Assembly (NCBI RefSeq): GCF_030230605.1
Contig: NZ_JASPDO010000015.1
Location: 1-61,059 of the forward strand
DNA: 61,059 nucleotides
Direction: 5' to 3'
DNA from: Brevibacterium sp. UMB1308A
GTDB lineage: Bacteria > Actinomycetota > Actinomycetes > Actinomycetales > Brevibacteriaceae
Position 1 is the first letter of the stretch. Every line of letters starts with the position of its first letter. Shown piece after piece: positions 18,393 through 28,161 of this stretch. Position numbers and translations under genes: made by a program. A model generated the notes under the pieces. It made no database searches. It was given only the letters and a program-made list of their open reading frames with translations, and had not been told where the DNA came from.

Positions 18393-18581
18393 ATGAGCCA
18401 ATTTCAGCAACACGCCGGTGGCGGAAAAGGAAACAACGACGAATCGGATGAATTCGTCGAAGCAGGCCAGGCCCAGATCAACACGCAGGGTGTCGACGAC
18501 ATTTTGGACGACATCGACTCCATGTTGGAAACGAACGCCGAAGACTTCGTGAAGAACTTCGTGCAAAAGGGTGGCCAGTGA
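18393..18581 (+). CDS. pup: Prokaryotic ubiquitin-like protein Pup
   Basis: The small protein tag conjugated by PafA to lysines of substrates. It is 62 residues, largely disordered and acidic, with the conserved helical region [20 protein letters not shown] and the C-terminus VQKGGQ. The terminal Gln means Dop must first deamidate it to Glu. AAAGGGA precedes the start, and the gene begins one base after the dop stop. Its stop overlaps the prcB GTG. Confidence 0.97.
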   Translation: MSQFQQHAGGGKGNNDESDEFVEAGQAQINTQGVDDILDDIDSMLETNAEDFVKNFVQKGGQ

Positions 18582-19375
18582 ACTCAGGTTTTGACAAGCA
18601 CTTTTTGGATGCGACCACCAACTCGTTTGTTGAGTTCGCCTCACGCGTGCGCCCGCACGTACTCCCACAGGCTCCGGCACAGGTAGTGTCGCAGCAACTC
18701 GACGCTCCGGTAGGTACAACGATCGTCGCGTTGAAAACGGAACGTGGAGTGCTCATGGCTGGTGACCGTCGGGCGACAATGGGCAACCTCATCGCAAGCC
18801 ACACCATTCAGAAGGTGCACGCAGCTGACTCTGCCTCAGTGATTGGAATCGCGGGCACCGCGGGGCTTGCGCTCGAACTGATTAGGCTCTTCCAACTCGA
18901 GCTTGAGCACTACGAAAAAATCGAAGGCACTCCGCTTTCGCTCGAAGGTAAGGCCAACCGGCTGGCCTCCATGCTCCGAGGCAATTTGGGTCTCGCCCTG
19001 CAGGGCCTCGCGGTCGTCCCGCTTTTTGCCGGCACTGTGCCGGGTACCACCTCGGGCGCTCTCTATTCCTTTGACGTCACCGGCGGGAAATACCAGGAGC
19101 TCGATTTCCACTCGATCGGTTCCGGTGCAGGGTTCGCTCGTGGCGCTCTGAAAAAACTGTGGAAACCGCAGCTGGATGACGAGGAAGCGGTCCGCGTCGC
19201 CGTACAAACCCTCTACGACGCAGCCGACGACGACTCCGCCACGGGTGGCCCAGACCTGGTGCGCAACATTGCACCGCAGGTGATGACCGTCGATGGCGAC
19301 GGGGTGAAGGAAGTGCCAGCTGACCAGGTGCTTCAGATTGCTCGCTCAATTGTGACTGGACGGAACAACTCATGA
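18578..19375 (+). CDS. prcB: 20S proteasome beta subunit
   Basis: Catalytic subunit of the 20S core; 265 residues. A propeptide of about 46 residues is removed to expose Thr47 in VGTTIVAL. The [11 protein letters not shown] and [13 protein letters not shown] segments and the C-terminal [15 protein letters not shown] block are diagnostic. The start is GTG at 18578, overlapping the pup stop by four bases (GTGA), and the gene overlaps prcA by ATGA. Confidence 0.97.
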   Translation: MNSGFDKHFLDATTNSFVEFASRVRPHVLPQAPAQVVSQQLDAPVGTTIVALKTERGVLMAGDRRATMGNLIASHTIQKVHAADSASVIGIAGTAGLALELIRLFQLELEHYEKIEGTPLSLEGKANRLASMLRGNLGLALQGLAVVPLFAGTVPGTTSGALYSFDVTGGKYQELDFHSIGSGAGFARGALKKLWKPQLDDEEAVRVAVQTLYDAADDDSATGGPDLVRNIAPQVMTVDGDGVKEVPADQVLQIARSIVTGRNNS

Positions 19376-20103
19376 CCGCACCGTTTTACGTATCACCAGA
19401 ACAGCTGATGAAAGACCGCGCGGAGTTCGCGCGGAAGGGAATTGCCCGAGGTCGTTCGGTCATTGTGTGCCGGTACGACTCCGGAATTGCGTTGGTTGCG
19501 CACAACCCGTCGTCCACACTGCACAAGGTCGCAGAAATCTACGACCGTATCGCTTTCGCGGCGGTGGGTAAGTACAACGAGTTCGAAACCCTGCGACAGG
19601 CAGGCGTGCGCTACGCCGACCTTCGCGGGTTCTCGTATGACCGCGCCGATGTCACGGCCCGCGGACTGACCAACGCGTATGCACAGACGCTGGCAAGCGT
19701 ATTCACCACCGAATCCAAGCCCTTCGAAGTAGAACTCGTGGTAGCAGAGCTGGGTGAAACTCCCACTCAGGACCGCCTCTACCGACTCTCCTATGACGGA
19801 TCGGTCGCCGACGAAAGCGACTGCGTGGTCATTGGCGGGAACGCCGAAGTCACCGCGCAACGCATGCACCTCACACCGGGTCTTAAGGATCTAGATTCCA
19901 CAATCAACACTGCGGTCCGTGCGCTTTTCGGAGACGAGGATCCTGTCGCAGCTCATGTTGAAGCTGCTGTTTTGGACCGCAACACTCAAACGCGCAGAAC
20001 ATTTGTTCGACTCACAGAAGACCAAGTTCGCCAGGCGCTCGAACGGGCGGGGCAAGACAGCAAGCAAACAGACGAAACACCTGGGGAAGAGACCGGCGAA
20101 TGA
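19372..20103 (+). CDS. prcA: 20S proteasome alpha subunit
   Basis: Structural subunit forming the gated outer rings of the 20S core; 243 residues. It starts with [25 protein letters not shown], the gating N-terminus and H0 helix typical of PrcA, and has [18 protein letters not shown]. The C-terminal 40 residues are acidic and variable. Translation is coupled to prcB and pafA through ATGA overlaps at both ends. Confidence 0.97.
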   Translation: MTAPFYVSPEQLMKDRAEFARKGIARGRSVIVCRYDSGIALVAHNPSSTLHKVAEIYDRIAFAAVGKYNEFETLRQAGVRYADLRGFSYDRADVTARGLTNAYAQTLASVFTTESKPFEVELVVAELGETPTQDRLYRLSYDGSVADESDCVVIGGNAEVTAQRMHLTPGLKDLDSTINTAVRALFGDEDPVAAHVEAAVLDRNTQTRRTFVRLTEDQVRQALERAGQDSKQTDETPGEETGE

Positions 20104-21560
20104 AACGCATTTTCGGTTTAGAGACAGAATTCGGGATTGCTTACGCTCCATCAGGCGGTCGCCGTCTGGGCCCAGAGGAAGTTGCCCGCTACCTGTTCAA
20201 GCCCGTTGTGGCATGGGGCAGGTCCTCAAACGTGTTCCTGCCCAACGGTTCCCGTCTGTACTTGGACGTAGGTTCACACCCGGAATACGCCACCGCCGAA
20301 TGTGACCGTCTCGATGACCTGATCGCACAAGACAGTGCTGGAACCGTCATCATGCAGGACCTCTTGAACCGGGCAAACCAAGCCCTCAACGACGACGGCT
20401 ATGACGGCACACCGCACCTGTTTAAGAACAATTCTGACTCCGCGGGCAACTCGTACGGAAGCCACGAAAACTTCCTCATCCGCAGGAACATGGATTTCGC
20501 CCACTTAACCAGTACGCTCTTACCTTTCCTCGTGGTACGGCAGCTCATGGTGGGGGCCGGCGCCATCATTCCACGCCACATCACCACGGCGATGCCAGCC
20601 GCGCAGACTAACCGCGCCAACCCCCATGCTGCACAGACCGTAGCCACTCCCGCCTCGGACGTGGTCTTTGGTCTTTCCGGCCGATCCGATGTCATGTGGG
20701 AGGGAGTGTCCAGCGCGACCACGCGTTCGCGCCCCATCATCAACGCACGCGACGAACCCCACGCGGACGCTGAAAAGTATCGCAGGTTGCACGTGATCGT
20801 GGGGGACTCGTCAATGGCGCAACCCACCACGCAACTCAAGGTCGGATCGGCAGCCCTGATCCTGGACATGATCGAAACCGGTGTGCCACTCCGGGACCTG
20901 ACGCTGTCGGACCCCATTCACGACATCCGCGTGATTGCCCGTGACCTGACGGGTACAACCCCGCTGGAGCTGAAAGCCGGGGGAACTCTCACACCACTGG
21001 ATCTCCTCGAAATCTACCTGGAAGCGGCCACCAAGATTGTGGACCGCGGGGACCACAGCGTGGGCGATGACCAGACCGCGCGTGACGTGCTCGACCTGTG
21101 GGGACGCATGTGTGAGGCGGTCCGCACACAGGACTTCTCTGCAGTCGACACCGAAATTGACTGGGTAATTAAAAAGAAGATCCTAGATCGGTACATGGAC
21201 CGTTCAGACGTTGAACTGAGCGACCCGCGGATTCGTAGGCTCGAACTTGCCTATCACGACGTGACCCCAGGAGTGGGGCTGGTCGAGAAGATGCAAGCAG
21301 GCGGGTTGATTGCGCGAACCGTGAGTGACACCGACATCGCAACTGCCAAGGACGTGCCACCCCAGACCACGCGGGCAAAGATTCGTGGCGCTTTTGTTCA
21401 AGCAGCCGTGGATCACCGTGCCGACTTCACGGTTGATTGGGTGCACTTGCGTCTTAACGCACATGCGCAACGTGCCGTGACGCTTCGCGATCCCTTTGTG
21501 TCTACCAGCGAACACGCAGATGAACTCATCGCGTGTCTGAATGGTTCTGAGTTAGCATAA
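20100..21560 (+). CDS. pafA: Pup-protein ligase PafA, with an insertion
   Basis: Joins the C-terminal Glu of Pup to substrate lysines with ATP; 486 residues. Motifs are GLETEFGI, LYLDVGSHPEYATAEC (catalytic Asp), LFKNNSDSAGNSYGSHENFL, WEGVSSATTRSRPIIN and DEPHADAEKYRRLHV. Between MVGAG and WEGVSS there are about 45 residues where relatives known to me have about 20. The extra Ala/Thr/Asn-rich stretch (about residues 155-185) looks like a flexible loop. The ATGA overlap places it in the proteasome operon. Confidence 0.95.
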   Translation: MKRIFGLETEFGIAYAPSGGRRLGPEEVARYLFKPVVAWGRSSNVFLPNGSRLYLDVGSHPEYATAECDRLDDLIAQDSAGTVIMQDLLNRANQALNDDGYDGTPHLFKNNSDSAGNSYGSHENFLIRRNMDFAHLTSTLLPFLVVRQLMVGAGAIIPRHITTAMPAAQTNRANPHAAQTVATPASDVVFGLSGRSDVMWEGVSSATTRSRPIINARDEPHADAEKYRRLHVIVGDSSMAQPTTQLKVGSAALILDMIETGVPLRDLTLSDPIHDIRVIARDLTGTTPLELKAGGTLTPLDLLEIYLEAATKIVDRGDHSVGDDQTARDVLDLWGRMCEAVRTQDFSAVDTEIDWVIKKKILDRYMDRSDVELSDPRIRRLELAYHDVTPGVGLVEKMQAGGLIARTVSDTDIATAKDVPPQTTRAKIRGAFVQAAVDHRADFTVDWVHLRLNAHAQRAVTLRDPFVSTSEHADELIACLNGSELA

Positions 21561-21583
21561 CTAGGGCAATAGAGAGGAAGCCA

Positions 21584-22519
21584 GTGAAAAAACTTGTGTG
21601 CGCGGTCGCCGTTTCAGCTCTAGTCCTGACCGGCTGCGGTGGCAAAGAAGACGAACCCACGTCAACCGATCAACAAGAACAGAAACAGAACGGGTCAATT
21701 GACGACATCAAGGTTTCTGGCGAAACCAACAAGAAGCCAGAAGTCGAAGTCAAAACCCCTTTTGCGGCTGAAAACGCACACAAGACTCTGGAGCAGGGAT
21801 CGGGGAAGAAGGCAGACAAAGGCCTTCAGGTGACTGCTCACTACACAGTGGTTTCTGGTGAGTCCGGCAAGGTAGTCGAATCGTCATATGACTCGAAGCC
21901 GTCTGGTTTCCCCGTGGATGACCAACAGATTAGCAAGCGCCTCTTTGACGCCATTGTGGGTGTTCAAGAAGGTGGCCGTGTTCTTATGGTGGAGAACGCC
22001 AGCCCGGGCGGAAACCAGCCAAACCAGACTCTCATCTACGTGTGGGACATTGTGAAGGTCGACAAGATGCCGGAGATCCTGTCGAAGGCTGAAGGAACAG
22101 AGAAAGAGATTCCCGGGGACCTGCCACAAGTGACACGGGATAAGGATGGAAAACCATCGATTACTCAACCAAAGGGCGACGCACCGAAAGAGCTGACGGT
22201 TAAGCCGGCAATTGAGGGTAACGGGCCTGTGGTCAAAGAAGGTCAGAAGGTCAGCGTCCACTACACGGGGTGGCTGTGGGATGACACGAGCAAACCGTTT
22301 GACTCAAGTTGGGATCGTGGACAACCGTTTTCCTTTACCCCTGGTGCCGGTGAAGTCATCGCCGGATGGGAAGAAGGCGTGACGGGTCAAAAGGTCGGTT
22401 CGCAGATTCTGTTGGTCGTTCCCGCCGATAAGGGTTACGGTGACGCTGGATCACCGCCCAACATCCCAGGTGGTGCAACCCTGGTGTTCGTTGTCGACAT
22501 CTTGGCTGCTGTGGGCTAA
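21584..22519 (+). CDS. FKBP-type peptidyl-prolyl isomerase lipoprotein
   Basis: A 311-residue exported protein. The signal peptide ends in the lipobox LTGC (Cys at about 18), so it is anchored to the outer face of the membrane. A first, divergent FKBP-like domain spans about 70-160 (VTAHYTVVSGESG, VDDQQISKRLFDAIVGVQEG). A second, well-conserved FKBP domain spans about 215-311 (VSVHYTGWLWDD, PFSFTPGAGEVIAGWEEGV, VVPADKGYGD). It should catalyse prolyl isomerisation during folding of secreted proteins. The GTG start has AGAGGAAG upstream. An FKBP gene at this place is common in actinobacterial proteasome loci. Confidence 0.92.
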   Translation: MKKLVCAVAVSALVLTGCGGKEDEPTSTDQQEQKQNGSIDDIKVSGETNKKPEVEVKTPFAAENAHKTLEQGSGKKADKGLQVTAHYTVVSGESGKVVESSYDSKPSGFPVDDQQISKRLFDAIVGVQEGGRVLMVENASPGGNQPNQTLIYVWDIVKVDKMPEILSKAEGTEKEIPGDLPQVTRDKDGKPSITQPKGDAPKELTVKPAIEGNGPVVKEGQKVSVHYTGWLWDDTSKPFDSSWDRGQPFSFTPGAGEVIAGWEEGVTGQKVGSQILLVVPADKGYGDAGSPPNIPGGATLVFVVDILAAVG

Positions 22520-23490
22520 TGGTTGCGGCTCCGGTTCGCAAGCAGTATGAAAGGCTTCTCAACCTGCTCTTCGCGCTGCGCAATACGCGAACATGGATGA
22601 GCAAAGCGCAGATCCGCGAACATGTTGAAGGGTACGAAAACCTGAGCGATGACGCGTTCAACCGTATGTTTGAACGTGATAAAGCAACACTGCGAGGCAT
22701 GGGGATCAACATCTCCAGTACCGGCTGGAACAACCGCCCCAATGAAGATGTGGTGTACGGCTATCGCATTACTGATGCCGACTATGCCTTGGACGAAATA
22801 TCCTTGACACCCGCTCAGGTGGAGGTGCTCCGGGCAGCGTCCGTGTGGCTTCCACAAACCGGGCCAGCAGCGCGCGCTATCACTAAACTCACGGGTCTAG
22901 GTGAAGACCTCACTCAACGCGATGTCCCTGTTCCGGCGGCTGCTACCAACACTCAGCTCACCGGCCGGTTTATCGACGCGGTTGAAGAGCGCAGGCCCCA
23001 AACGTTCACATACCGTAAGGCGGGTGGACAGCCAGAAGTCCGCACACTTTTCCCATACGGGGTTCTCAGCCGGGGCCCGCGAGTCTATGTCGTGGGCTAT
23101 GACGTGGACCGCCAAGGGATCAGGGTGTTTAGGCTCAGTCGGATCGTTGGAAAAGTCAAGCACCACCCCAAATACCGTGCAGGCGCGTACGACATTCCAC
23201 ATGATTTTTCGGCACGTGATTATGTGCGGTCCGATCCCACCGTGAGTGCGACAGTAGCTGTTGCTCGGGGGCGCGGTGAAGACTTGAGGGCGCGAGCTGA
23301 CAACGTCACGCATATTGATGATGACTGGGACCGCCTCACCGTGGACGTGACAGACACGCACGCATTCATATCTGAAATGCTGGGTCTGGGGTCATTTGTG
23401 AAACCGCTGGAGCCGTCCGAACTCGTTCAGGCATATCAAGACGGCTACCGCCAAACGGTTGAACGCCTGAAGGAGCTCGCCGGTGAGTAG
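22519..23490 (+). CDS. pafB: WYL-domain transcriptional regulator PafB
   Basis: A 323-residue regulator with an N-terminal winged helix (YERLLNLLFALRNTRTWMSKAQIREHV) and a WYL sensor domain (about 150-225, FTYRKAGGQPEVRTLFPYGVLSRGPRVYVVGYD). With PafC it forms the PafBC activator of the LexA/RecA-independent DNA-damage response; the genes traditionally sit beside pafA. The ATG overlaps the stop of the FKBP gene, and the 3' end overlaps pafC by eight bases. Confidence 0.92.
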   Translation: MVAAPVRKQYERLLNLLFALRNTRTWMSKAQIREHVEGYENLSDDAFNRMFERDKATLRGMGINISSTGWNNRPNEDVVYGYRITDADYALDEISLTPAQVEVLRAASVWLPQTGPAARAITKLTGLGEDLTQRDVPVPAAATNTQLTGRFIDAVEERRPQTFTYRKAGGQPEVRTLFPYGVLSRGPRVYVVGYDVDRQGIRVFRLSRIVGKVKHHPKYRAGAYDIPHDFSARDYVRSDPTVSATVAVARGRGEDLRARADNVTHIDDDWDRLTVDVTDTHAFISEMLGLGSFVKPLEPSELVQAYQDGYRQTVERLKELAGE

Positions 23491-24358
23491 TACGCCACAA
23501 GTGGTGACAACGCTGATCAGCCTGGTTGCGTACATCACCAAAAAAGAAGAAGTGCCCATCGCTGAACTCGCCGCGGTTTTTGGTCTCAAGGAAAGTACGG
23601 TACGCGACTACCTCGACGTCCTGCTGGTCAGCGGCATGCCCGGCGACTATGGCGCCAAAATCGACGTGTGGGAAAACGACGGAATCGTGTCGCTCAGCAA
23701 CACAGAAGGCGTAGACGTTCCGGTTCGTCTGTCCAGTCTGGAAGCGCACCTTTTGCTCATGGCGCTAGAGTCCGCAGGATCAGAAACCCCCGAGGTCGCC
23801 CAGTCTGTCATTGAGAAGTTACGTAACGCCGTGGGGGAGTGGGAGTCGGATGCGGTGAGTTTCGAACCCGCCGAGGTGTCCCCTGAGTTGCGCTCAGCCG
23901 TCACCCAAGCGCTGAAGACGGACACTGCGCTCACAATCGACTACTACGTTCGCAGCCGGGACGAAATCACCACCCGCACTATTTCTCCCATCGAGTTCAA
24001 CCTTGACGGTCAGTGGTATTTAGACGCCTACTGTCACGACAAACAAGGTCATCGATCCTTTCGTGTCGACTACATTCGCAACTGGGAAACCACCTCGGAA
24101 CCGGCACAAAAGGGCAACGACGAAAACAACAACGGGGAGACCTGCCGAATCACCTTTGCACGCGAAGGGGCGTGGCTCGTTGACGAACTGACACCTCGGG
24201 CTGTGAGTTTTGACACGCACGGATCCGGTACGGTCACACTTGAGTTGACCGTGTTCTCCGCAGACTGGATCGTGCAACTGCTCATGATGCACGGGCGACA
24301 CGTGTTGGCTATTGAACCGGCGGAGTATGCACGTGCCGCGCTTGAGCGTTTAGAATAG
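23483..24358 (+). CDS. pafC: WYL-domain transcriptional regulator PafC
   Basis: A 291-residue partner of PafB. It has an N-terminal winged helix (QVVTTLISLVAYITKKEEVPIAELA) and a WYL domain (about 140-205, ALTIDYYVRSRDEITTRTISP and GQWYLDAYCHDKQGHRSFRVDYI), followed by the WYL C-terminal extension. The eight-base overlap with pafB implies fixed stoichiometry. Confidence 0.92.
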   Translation: MSSTPQVVTTLISLVAYITKKEEVPIAELAAVFGLKESTVRDYLDVLLVSGMPGDYGAKIDVWENDGIVSLSNTEGVDVPVRLSSLEAHLLLMALESAGSETPEVAQSVIEKLRNAVGEWESDAVSFEPAEVSPELRSAVTQALKTDTALTIDYYVRSRDEITTRTISPIEFNLDGQWYLDAYCHDKQGHRSFRVDYIRNWETTSEPAQKGNDENNNGETCRITFAREGAWLVDELTPRAVSFDTHGSGTVTLELTVFSADWIVQLLMMHGRHVLAIEPAEYARAALERLE

Positions 24359-24386
24359 TGTGGATCGAAAATAAGGAGAATGCTTT

Positions 24387-24641
24387 ATGCGCCCGGAGCC
24401 GTCCCACATCATCATACTTTTGGTCATCATTATCCTGCTGTTTGGAGCTTCCAAACTGCCATCGTTGGCGCGGAACCTGGGGAAGTCGGCCAAAATCTTC
24501 CGCGACGAAGTCAAGTCGATGAACGACGACTCGAACGAAACTCCAGCCGAACTTGAGTCCTCCCGTTCCGAAGACGCTACAGACAAAGCTGCACGCTCGC
24601 ACGTAGATTCGACGCAGTCGGTACGCGACACCGATAAGTGA
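24387..24641 (+). CDS. tatA: Twin-arginine translocase subunit TatA
   Basis: Pore-forming component of the Tat pathway for folded proteins; 84 residues. One N-terminal membrane helix (ILLVIIILLFGASKLP) is followed by the amphipathic helix LARNLGKSAKIFRDEVKSM and a charged tail. TAAGGAGAA precedes the ATG. It overlaps tatC by ATGA. Rieske proteins such as QcrA, encoded at 56.5 kb, are typical Tat substrates. Confidence 0.95.
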   Translation: MRPEPSHIIILLVIIILLFGASKLPSLARNLGKSAKIFRDEVKSMNDDSNETPAELESSRSEDATDKAARSHVDSTQSVRDTDK

Positions 24642-25423
24642 AACGTTCGAAAAACCCTGACAGAACCATGCCCCTTATGGGGCATTTTAAAGAACTACGC
24701 AATCGAATGATCGTGGCGCTCATCGCGCTCCTGATAGGAGCCGTGGTGGGCTGGTTCTTATATGACCCTGTCATTGTGCTTCTAAAAAGGCCCTTGGACG
24801 ACGTTGCAGAGTCCCAGGGCCGTACTGCCGAACTGAACTTCGCAGGCATCGCCTCACCTTTCGATCTCAAACTCAAGGTGTCTGTCTTTATCGGGTTCAT
24901 CGTGACGGCCCCGGTGTGGCTGTACGAACTGTGTGCATTTGTGGTTCCCGGCCTCACAAAGAAGGAACGTCAATACGTATTCGGGTTTCTCGCGGCCGCC
25001 CTGCCACTGTTTTTCGCCGGCGCAGCGTTGGCCTTTTTTGCGCTTCCAAAAGCGATCCAGGCGCTGGGCTCGCTCATTCCGCAAGGCGCGTCGTACATTG
25101 TTCCCGCCCAGGACTACTTGTCGTTCACCATGTTGCTCATCGTGGTGTTTGGGATCGCTTTTGTTCTGCCCGTGATCTTGGTGGGGCTGAACTTCATGGG
25201 CGTGCTTAGCGCTAAAATGATCCGCCGTTCGTGGCGTTGGGTCGTCATGTTAGCGGCCACCTTCGCGGCCATCGCCACCCCGTCACCAGACGCGATCTCC
25301 ATGTTTTATCTGATGGTCCCCATGCTGTTCATGTTCTTCCTGGCATGGATCGTGTGTGCGGTGAATGACAAGCGTCGCAAACGGAAAATGATCGCCCAGG
25401 GTACGTGGGTCGAAGAGGACTGA
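24638..25423 (+). CDS. tatC: Twin-arginine translocase subunit TatC
   Basis: Receptor subunit of the Tat translocon; 261 residues with six membrane helices. The N-terminal MGHFKELRNRMIVAL and the SPFDLKLKVSVFIGFIVTAPVWLYELCAFVVPGLTKKER segment (here split in description) carry the TatC signature residues, with VFGIAFVLPV downstream. It forms a unit with tatA. Confidence 0.96.
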   Translation: MKRSKNPDRTMPLMGHFKELRNRMIVALIALLIGAVVGWFLYDPVIVLLKRPLDDVAESQGRTAELNFAGIASPFDLKLKVSVFIGFIVTAPVWLYELCAFVVPGLTKKERQYVFGFLAAALPLFFAGAALAFFALPKAIQALGSLIPQGASYIVPAQDYLSFTMLLIVVFGIAFVLPVILVGLNFMGVLSAKMIRRSWRWVVMLAATFAAIATPSPDAISMFYLMVPMLFMFFLAWIVCAVNDKRRKRKMIAQGTWVEED

Positions 25424-25435
25424 CGGCCTGTCGGT

Positions 25436-25441
25436 TAGAGT
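25436..25441 (+). promoter_or_regulatory. -10 box (TAGAGT) of a probable leaderless helicase promoter
   Basis: TAGAGT ends six bases before the ATG at 25448. GAGGAT between them is too close to serve as a ribosome site. Confidence 0.45.
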
Positions 25442-25447
25442 GAGGAT

Positions 25448-28132
25448 ATGGACCACCCCACTCCCGCAGAGGCATATGCGCAGTTCCAAGCTAAAAAAGG
25501 AACCATGACTGGTCCTCTCGCAGAGTTCCGCAACGAGTTGTCTTTTGAACTCGACGACTTCCAGTTGCAAGCCTGTTCTGCTCTGAACGACGGGCGTTCT
25601 GTTTTGGTGGCTGCCCCAACTGGGGCGGGTAAAACCATCGTTGCCCAGTTTGCCGTCAAACTCGCTGTGAGCCGTGGGGTTCGCGTGTTTTACACGGCAC
25701 CCATCAAGGCGCTGTCGAACCAGAAGTTCAACGAACTGTGCGATGCGTATGGTGAAGAGTCAGTGGGACTGCTCACCGGTGACGTGTCAATCCGGCGCGA
25801 CGCTCAGATCATGGTGATGACCACCGAGGTGTTGCGCAACATGATCTATTCCGGAACCGACTTAAGCGACCTCGGGTTTGTGGTTCTGGACGAGGTTCAC
25901 TACCTGGGCGACCGTTTCCGGGGGCCAGTGTGGGAAGAAGTGATTATCCACCTGCCCATCCACGTGCTGTTAGTGAGCTTGTCGGCAACCGTGTCCAACG
26001 CCGAAGAATTCGGGGCGTGGCTGGCAGAAGTGCGTGGCTCCACGGACGTAATCGTGTCGGAACACCGCCCCGTCCCACTGCACAACCACGCGTGCGTGGG
26101 AACGGACATCTTCCCGTTGTTTGCTCCGCGCGGTTATAACGTGAATAAAGAGTTGGAAAGGTATGTGCGACGTTTCCAACCGTCCCCGGGCAACCGCCGC
26201 CGAGGTCGTTACTTCACCCGCTTCCGTCGCCCTGCGAGAAGTAGTGTCATTGAGGCTTTGGGAAGCGCAAACCTGCTCCCTGCTATTTTCTTTATCTTCT
26301 CCCGCAATGGCTGCGACGATGCTCTTGATCAGTGTCTAGCTGGGGGAGTGGACCTCACATCGAGCCGTGAGAAGCAGGAAATTGCGCGACGGCTCGATGA
26401 CTTGAGCGAAGAACTACCCTCTGAAGACTTAGGCGTTTTAGGTTTCCACAACTTCTCCGCTGGCCTCATGCAGGGAATTGGGGTTCACCACGCAGGCCTG
26501 ATTCCGCAGTTTAAAGAAATTGTTGAAGAGCTGTTCGTCCGCGGGCTTTTGCGAGTGGTGTTTGCTACCGAAACACTTGCGTTGGGTATCAACATGCCAG
26601 CGCGCACAGTGGTGCTAGAGAAACTCACCAAGTTCAATGGCGAATCCCATGTGCAGATCACGCCGGGGGAGTACACACAGCTGACCGGTCGTGCGGGACG
26701 CCGGGGGATCGACGTGGAAGGGCACGCGGTCACTGTGTGGAACCCACAGATTGAGCTTGCCGATATCGCGGCCCTTGCGTCCAAACGAACATATGCGCTC
26801 AAGAGCCAGTTCACCCCCACGTACAACATGGCTGCGAACTTGCTTGCGCGCATGACGAACGAAGACGCTAAAAAGGTCTTGGAAACGTCCTTTGCCCAGT
26901 ACCAGGCCGACGCCGCTGTGGTTGGTCTAGCCCGGCGTGTGAGGTCAAAGGAAGAAACGCTCGCAGGGTACGAGTCCGCTATGGAGTGTTCCTACGGAGA
27001 CTTCTCCGAGTACGCGGGCCTGCGCAGGACGATTGCGCAACTCGAGAAGCGTGCAAGCAATCAGCGCAGCAAGCTACGCCAGCGCGATGTCATCGAATCG
27101 CTCTCTCACCTGGGCGTGGGAGACACCATCTTCATTCCGAGTCGTCGCGGTTTTGGCGCGTGCGTCGTTTTGCAAGCGTTACGCAACGACGACCATGGTG
27201 TGCGTCTGCCAACGGTGCTCACGGAATCAGGAAAAGTGTGGCACTTGCGCCCCCACGAAGTCACTGAGCCGGCCGTAAAGCTCGGCCGTATTAAGCTTCC
27301 TAAGAAGTTCAACCACCGTGTGGTAGCTCACCGCAGGCAAGTGCAAGCCATCGTCGAAACGGCCCTGGATGAAGGACGGCTGAAGGACCACGCTGCGGTT
27401 CCGCGTTCCAAGCACAAAGCTCCTACCGTGGGCCAAGATGAAATCCAACTGGTACGCCAGCAGTTGCGCGACCACCCGTGCCATGAGTGCCCAGACCGTG
27501 AAACCCACGCCAGATGGGCAGAACGGGCGGCAAAGGTGGAGAAAGAGCTTTCCAGCCTCACCCACCAGATTGAGGGTCGCACCTCGTCGATTGCCCACGT
27601 GTTCGACCGGGTGTGCAATGTTCTTGTCACGTTGAAGTTCCTGCCCGACGATTCGTGGATTCTTCGCCGAATCTATGGCGAACGTGACCTGCTCACCGCA
27701 ATGTCGGTACGTGCAGGCATATGGGACCGTCTCACCGAACCCGAAGTTGCCGCACTGGCCTCGAGCCTGGTGTATCAGGCACGTCGCGAAGAGGCAGGGG
27801 TTCCTCGGCTCCCGTCAAAGCAGCTGCAGGAAGCGTTTGGTGAGCTTCAGCAACTGTGGAATCAGCTGTTCCACATCGAAACCGATTCGCGTCTACCTAT
27901 TACGCCTGAACCGGATCCTGGAATGATGAAGGCCATCTTCGCATGGACCGAAGGCAAAACTCTCAGCAGCGCAATGGGCAGTGCCGAGTTTTCTGCAGGT
28001 GACTTTGTCCGCTGGGCGAAGCAAACCCTGGACCTGCTGGGCCAAGTGGAGAACGTGGTCGAACCGAGCACTACAAAAGTCATCAAACGCGCCGCCATGT
28101 CGATCCGTCGAGGCGTTGTTTTGGACAGCTAG
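25448..28132 (+). CDS. Ski2-like DExH-box RNA helicase (HelY type)
   Basis: An 894-residue superfamily 2 helicase related to Mtr4/Ski2 and mycobacterial HelY. Motif I is APTGAGKT (about 56-63), motif II VVLDEVHYLGD (about 144-154), motif III SLSATVSN, and motif VI QLTGRAGRRGID. A long C-terminal half contains the helical-bundle domain (DDSWILRRIYGERDLLTAMSVR) of the family. It probably acts in RNA turnover. The 3' end is 29 bases from the convergent secA2 stop, and a short TTGCT/AGCAA hairpin lies between. Confidence 0.9.
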   Translation: MDHPTPAEAYAQFQAKKGTMTGPLAEFRNELSFELDDFQLQACSALNDGRSVLVAAPTGAGKTIVAQFAVKLAVSRGVRVFYTAPIKALSNQKFNELCDAYGEESVGLLTGDVSIRRDAQIMVMTTEVLRNMIYSGTDLSDLGFVVLDEVHYLGDRFRGPVWEEVIIHLPIHVLLVSLSATVSNAEEFGAWLAEVRGSTDVIVSEHRPVPLHNHACVGTDIFPLFAPRGYNVNKELERYVRRFQPSPGNRRRGRYFTRFRRPARSSVIEALGSANLLPAIFFIFSRNGCDDALDQCLAGGVDLTSSREKQEIARRLDDLSEELPSEDLGVLGFHNFSAGLMQGIGVHHAGLIPQFKEIVEELFVRGLLRVVFATETLALGINMPARTVVLEKLTKFNGESHVQITPGEYTQLTGRAGRRGIDVEGHAVTVWNPQIELADIAALASKRTYALKSQFTPTYNMAANLLARMTNEDAKKVLETSFAQYQADAAVVGLARRVRSKEETLAGYESAMECSYGDFSEYAGLRRTIAQLEKRASNQRSKLRQRDVIESLSHLGVGDTIFIPSRRGFGACVVLQALRNDDHGVRLPTVLTESGKVWHLRPHEVTEPAVKLGRIKLPKKFNHRVVAHRRQVQAIVETALDEGRLKDHAAVPRSKHKAPTVGQDEIQLVRQQLRDHPCHECPDRETHARWAERAAKVEKELSSLTHQIEGRTSSIAHVFDRVCNVLVTLKFLPDDSWILRRIYGERDLLTAMSVRAGIWDRLTEPEVAALASSLVYQARREEAGVPRLPSKQLQEAFGELQQLWNQLFHIETDSRLPITPEPDPGMMKAIFAWTEGKTLSSAMGSAEFSAGDFVRWAKQTLDLLGQVENVVEPSTTKVIKRAAMSIRRGVVLDS

Positions 28133-28161
28133 TTGCTCAGCAACGTTGACGAAGCTTTTCT

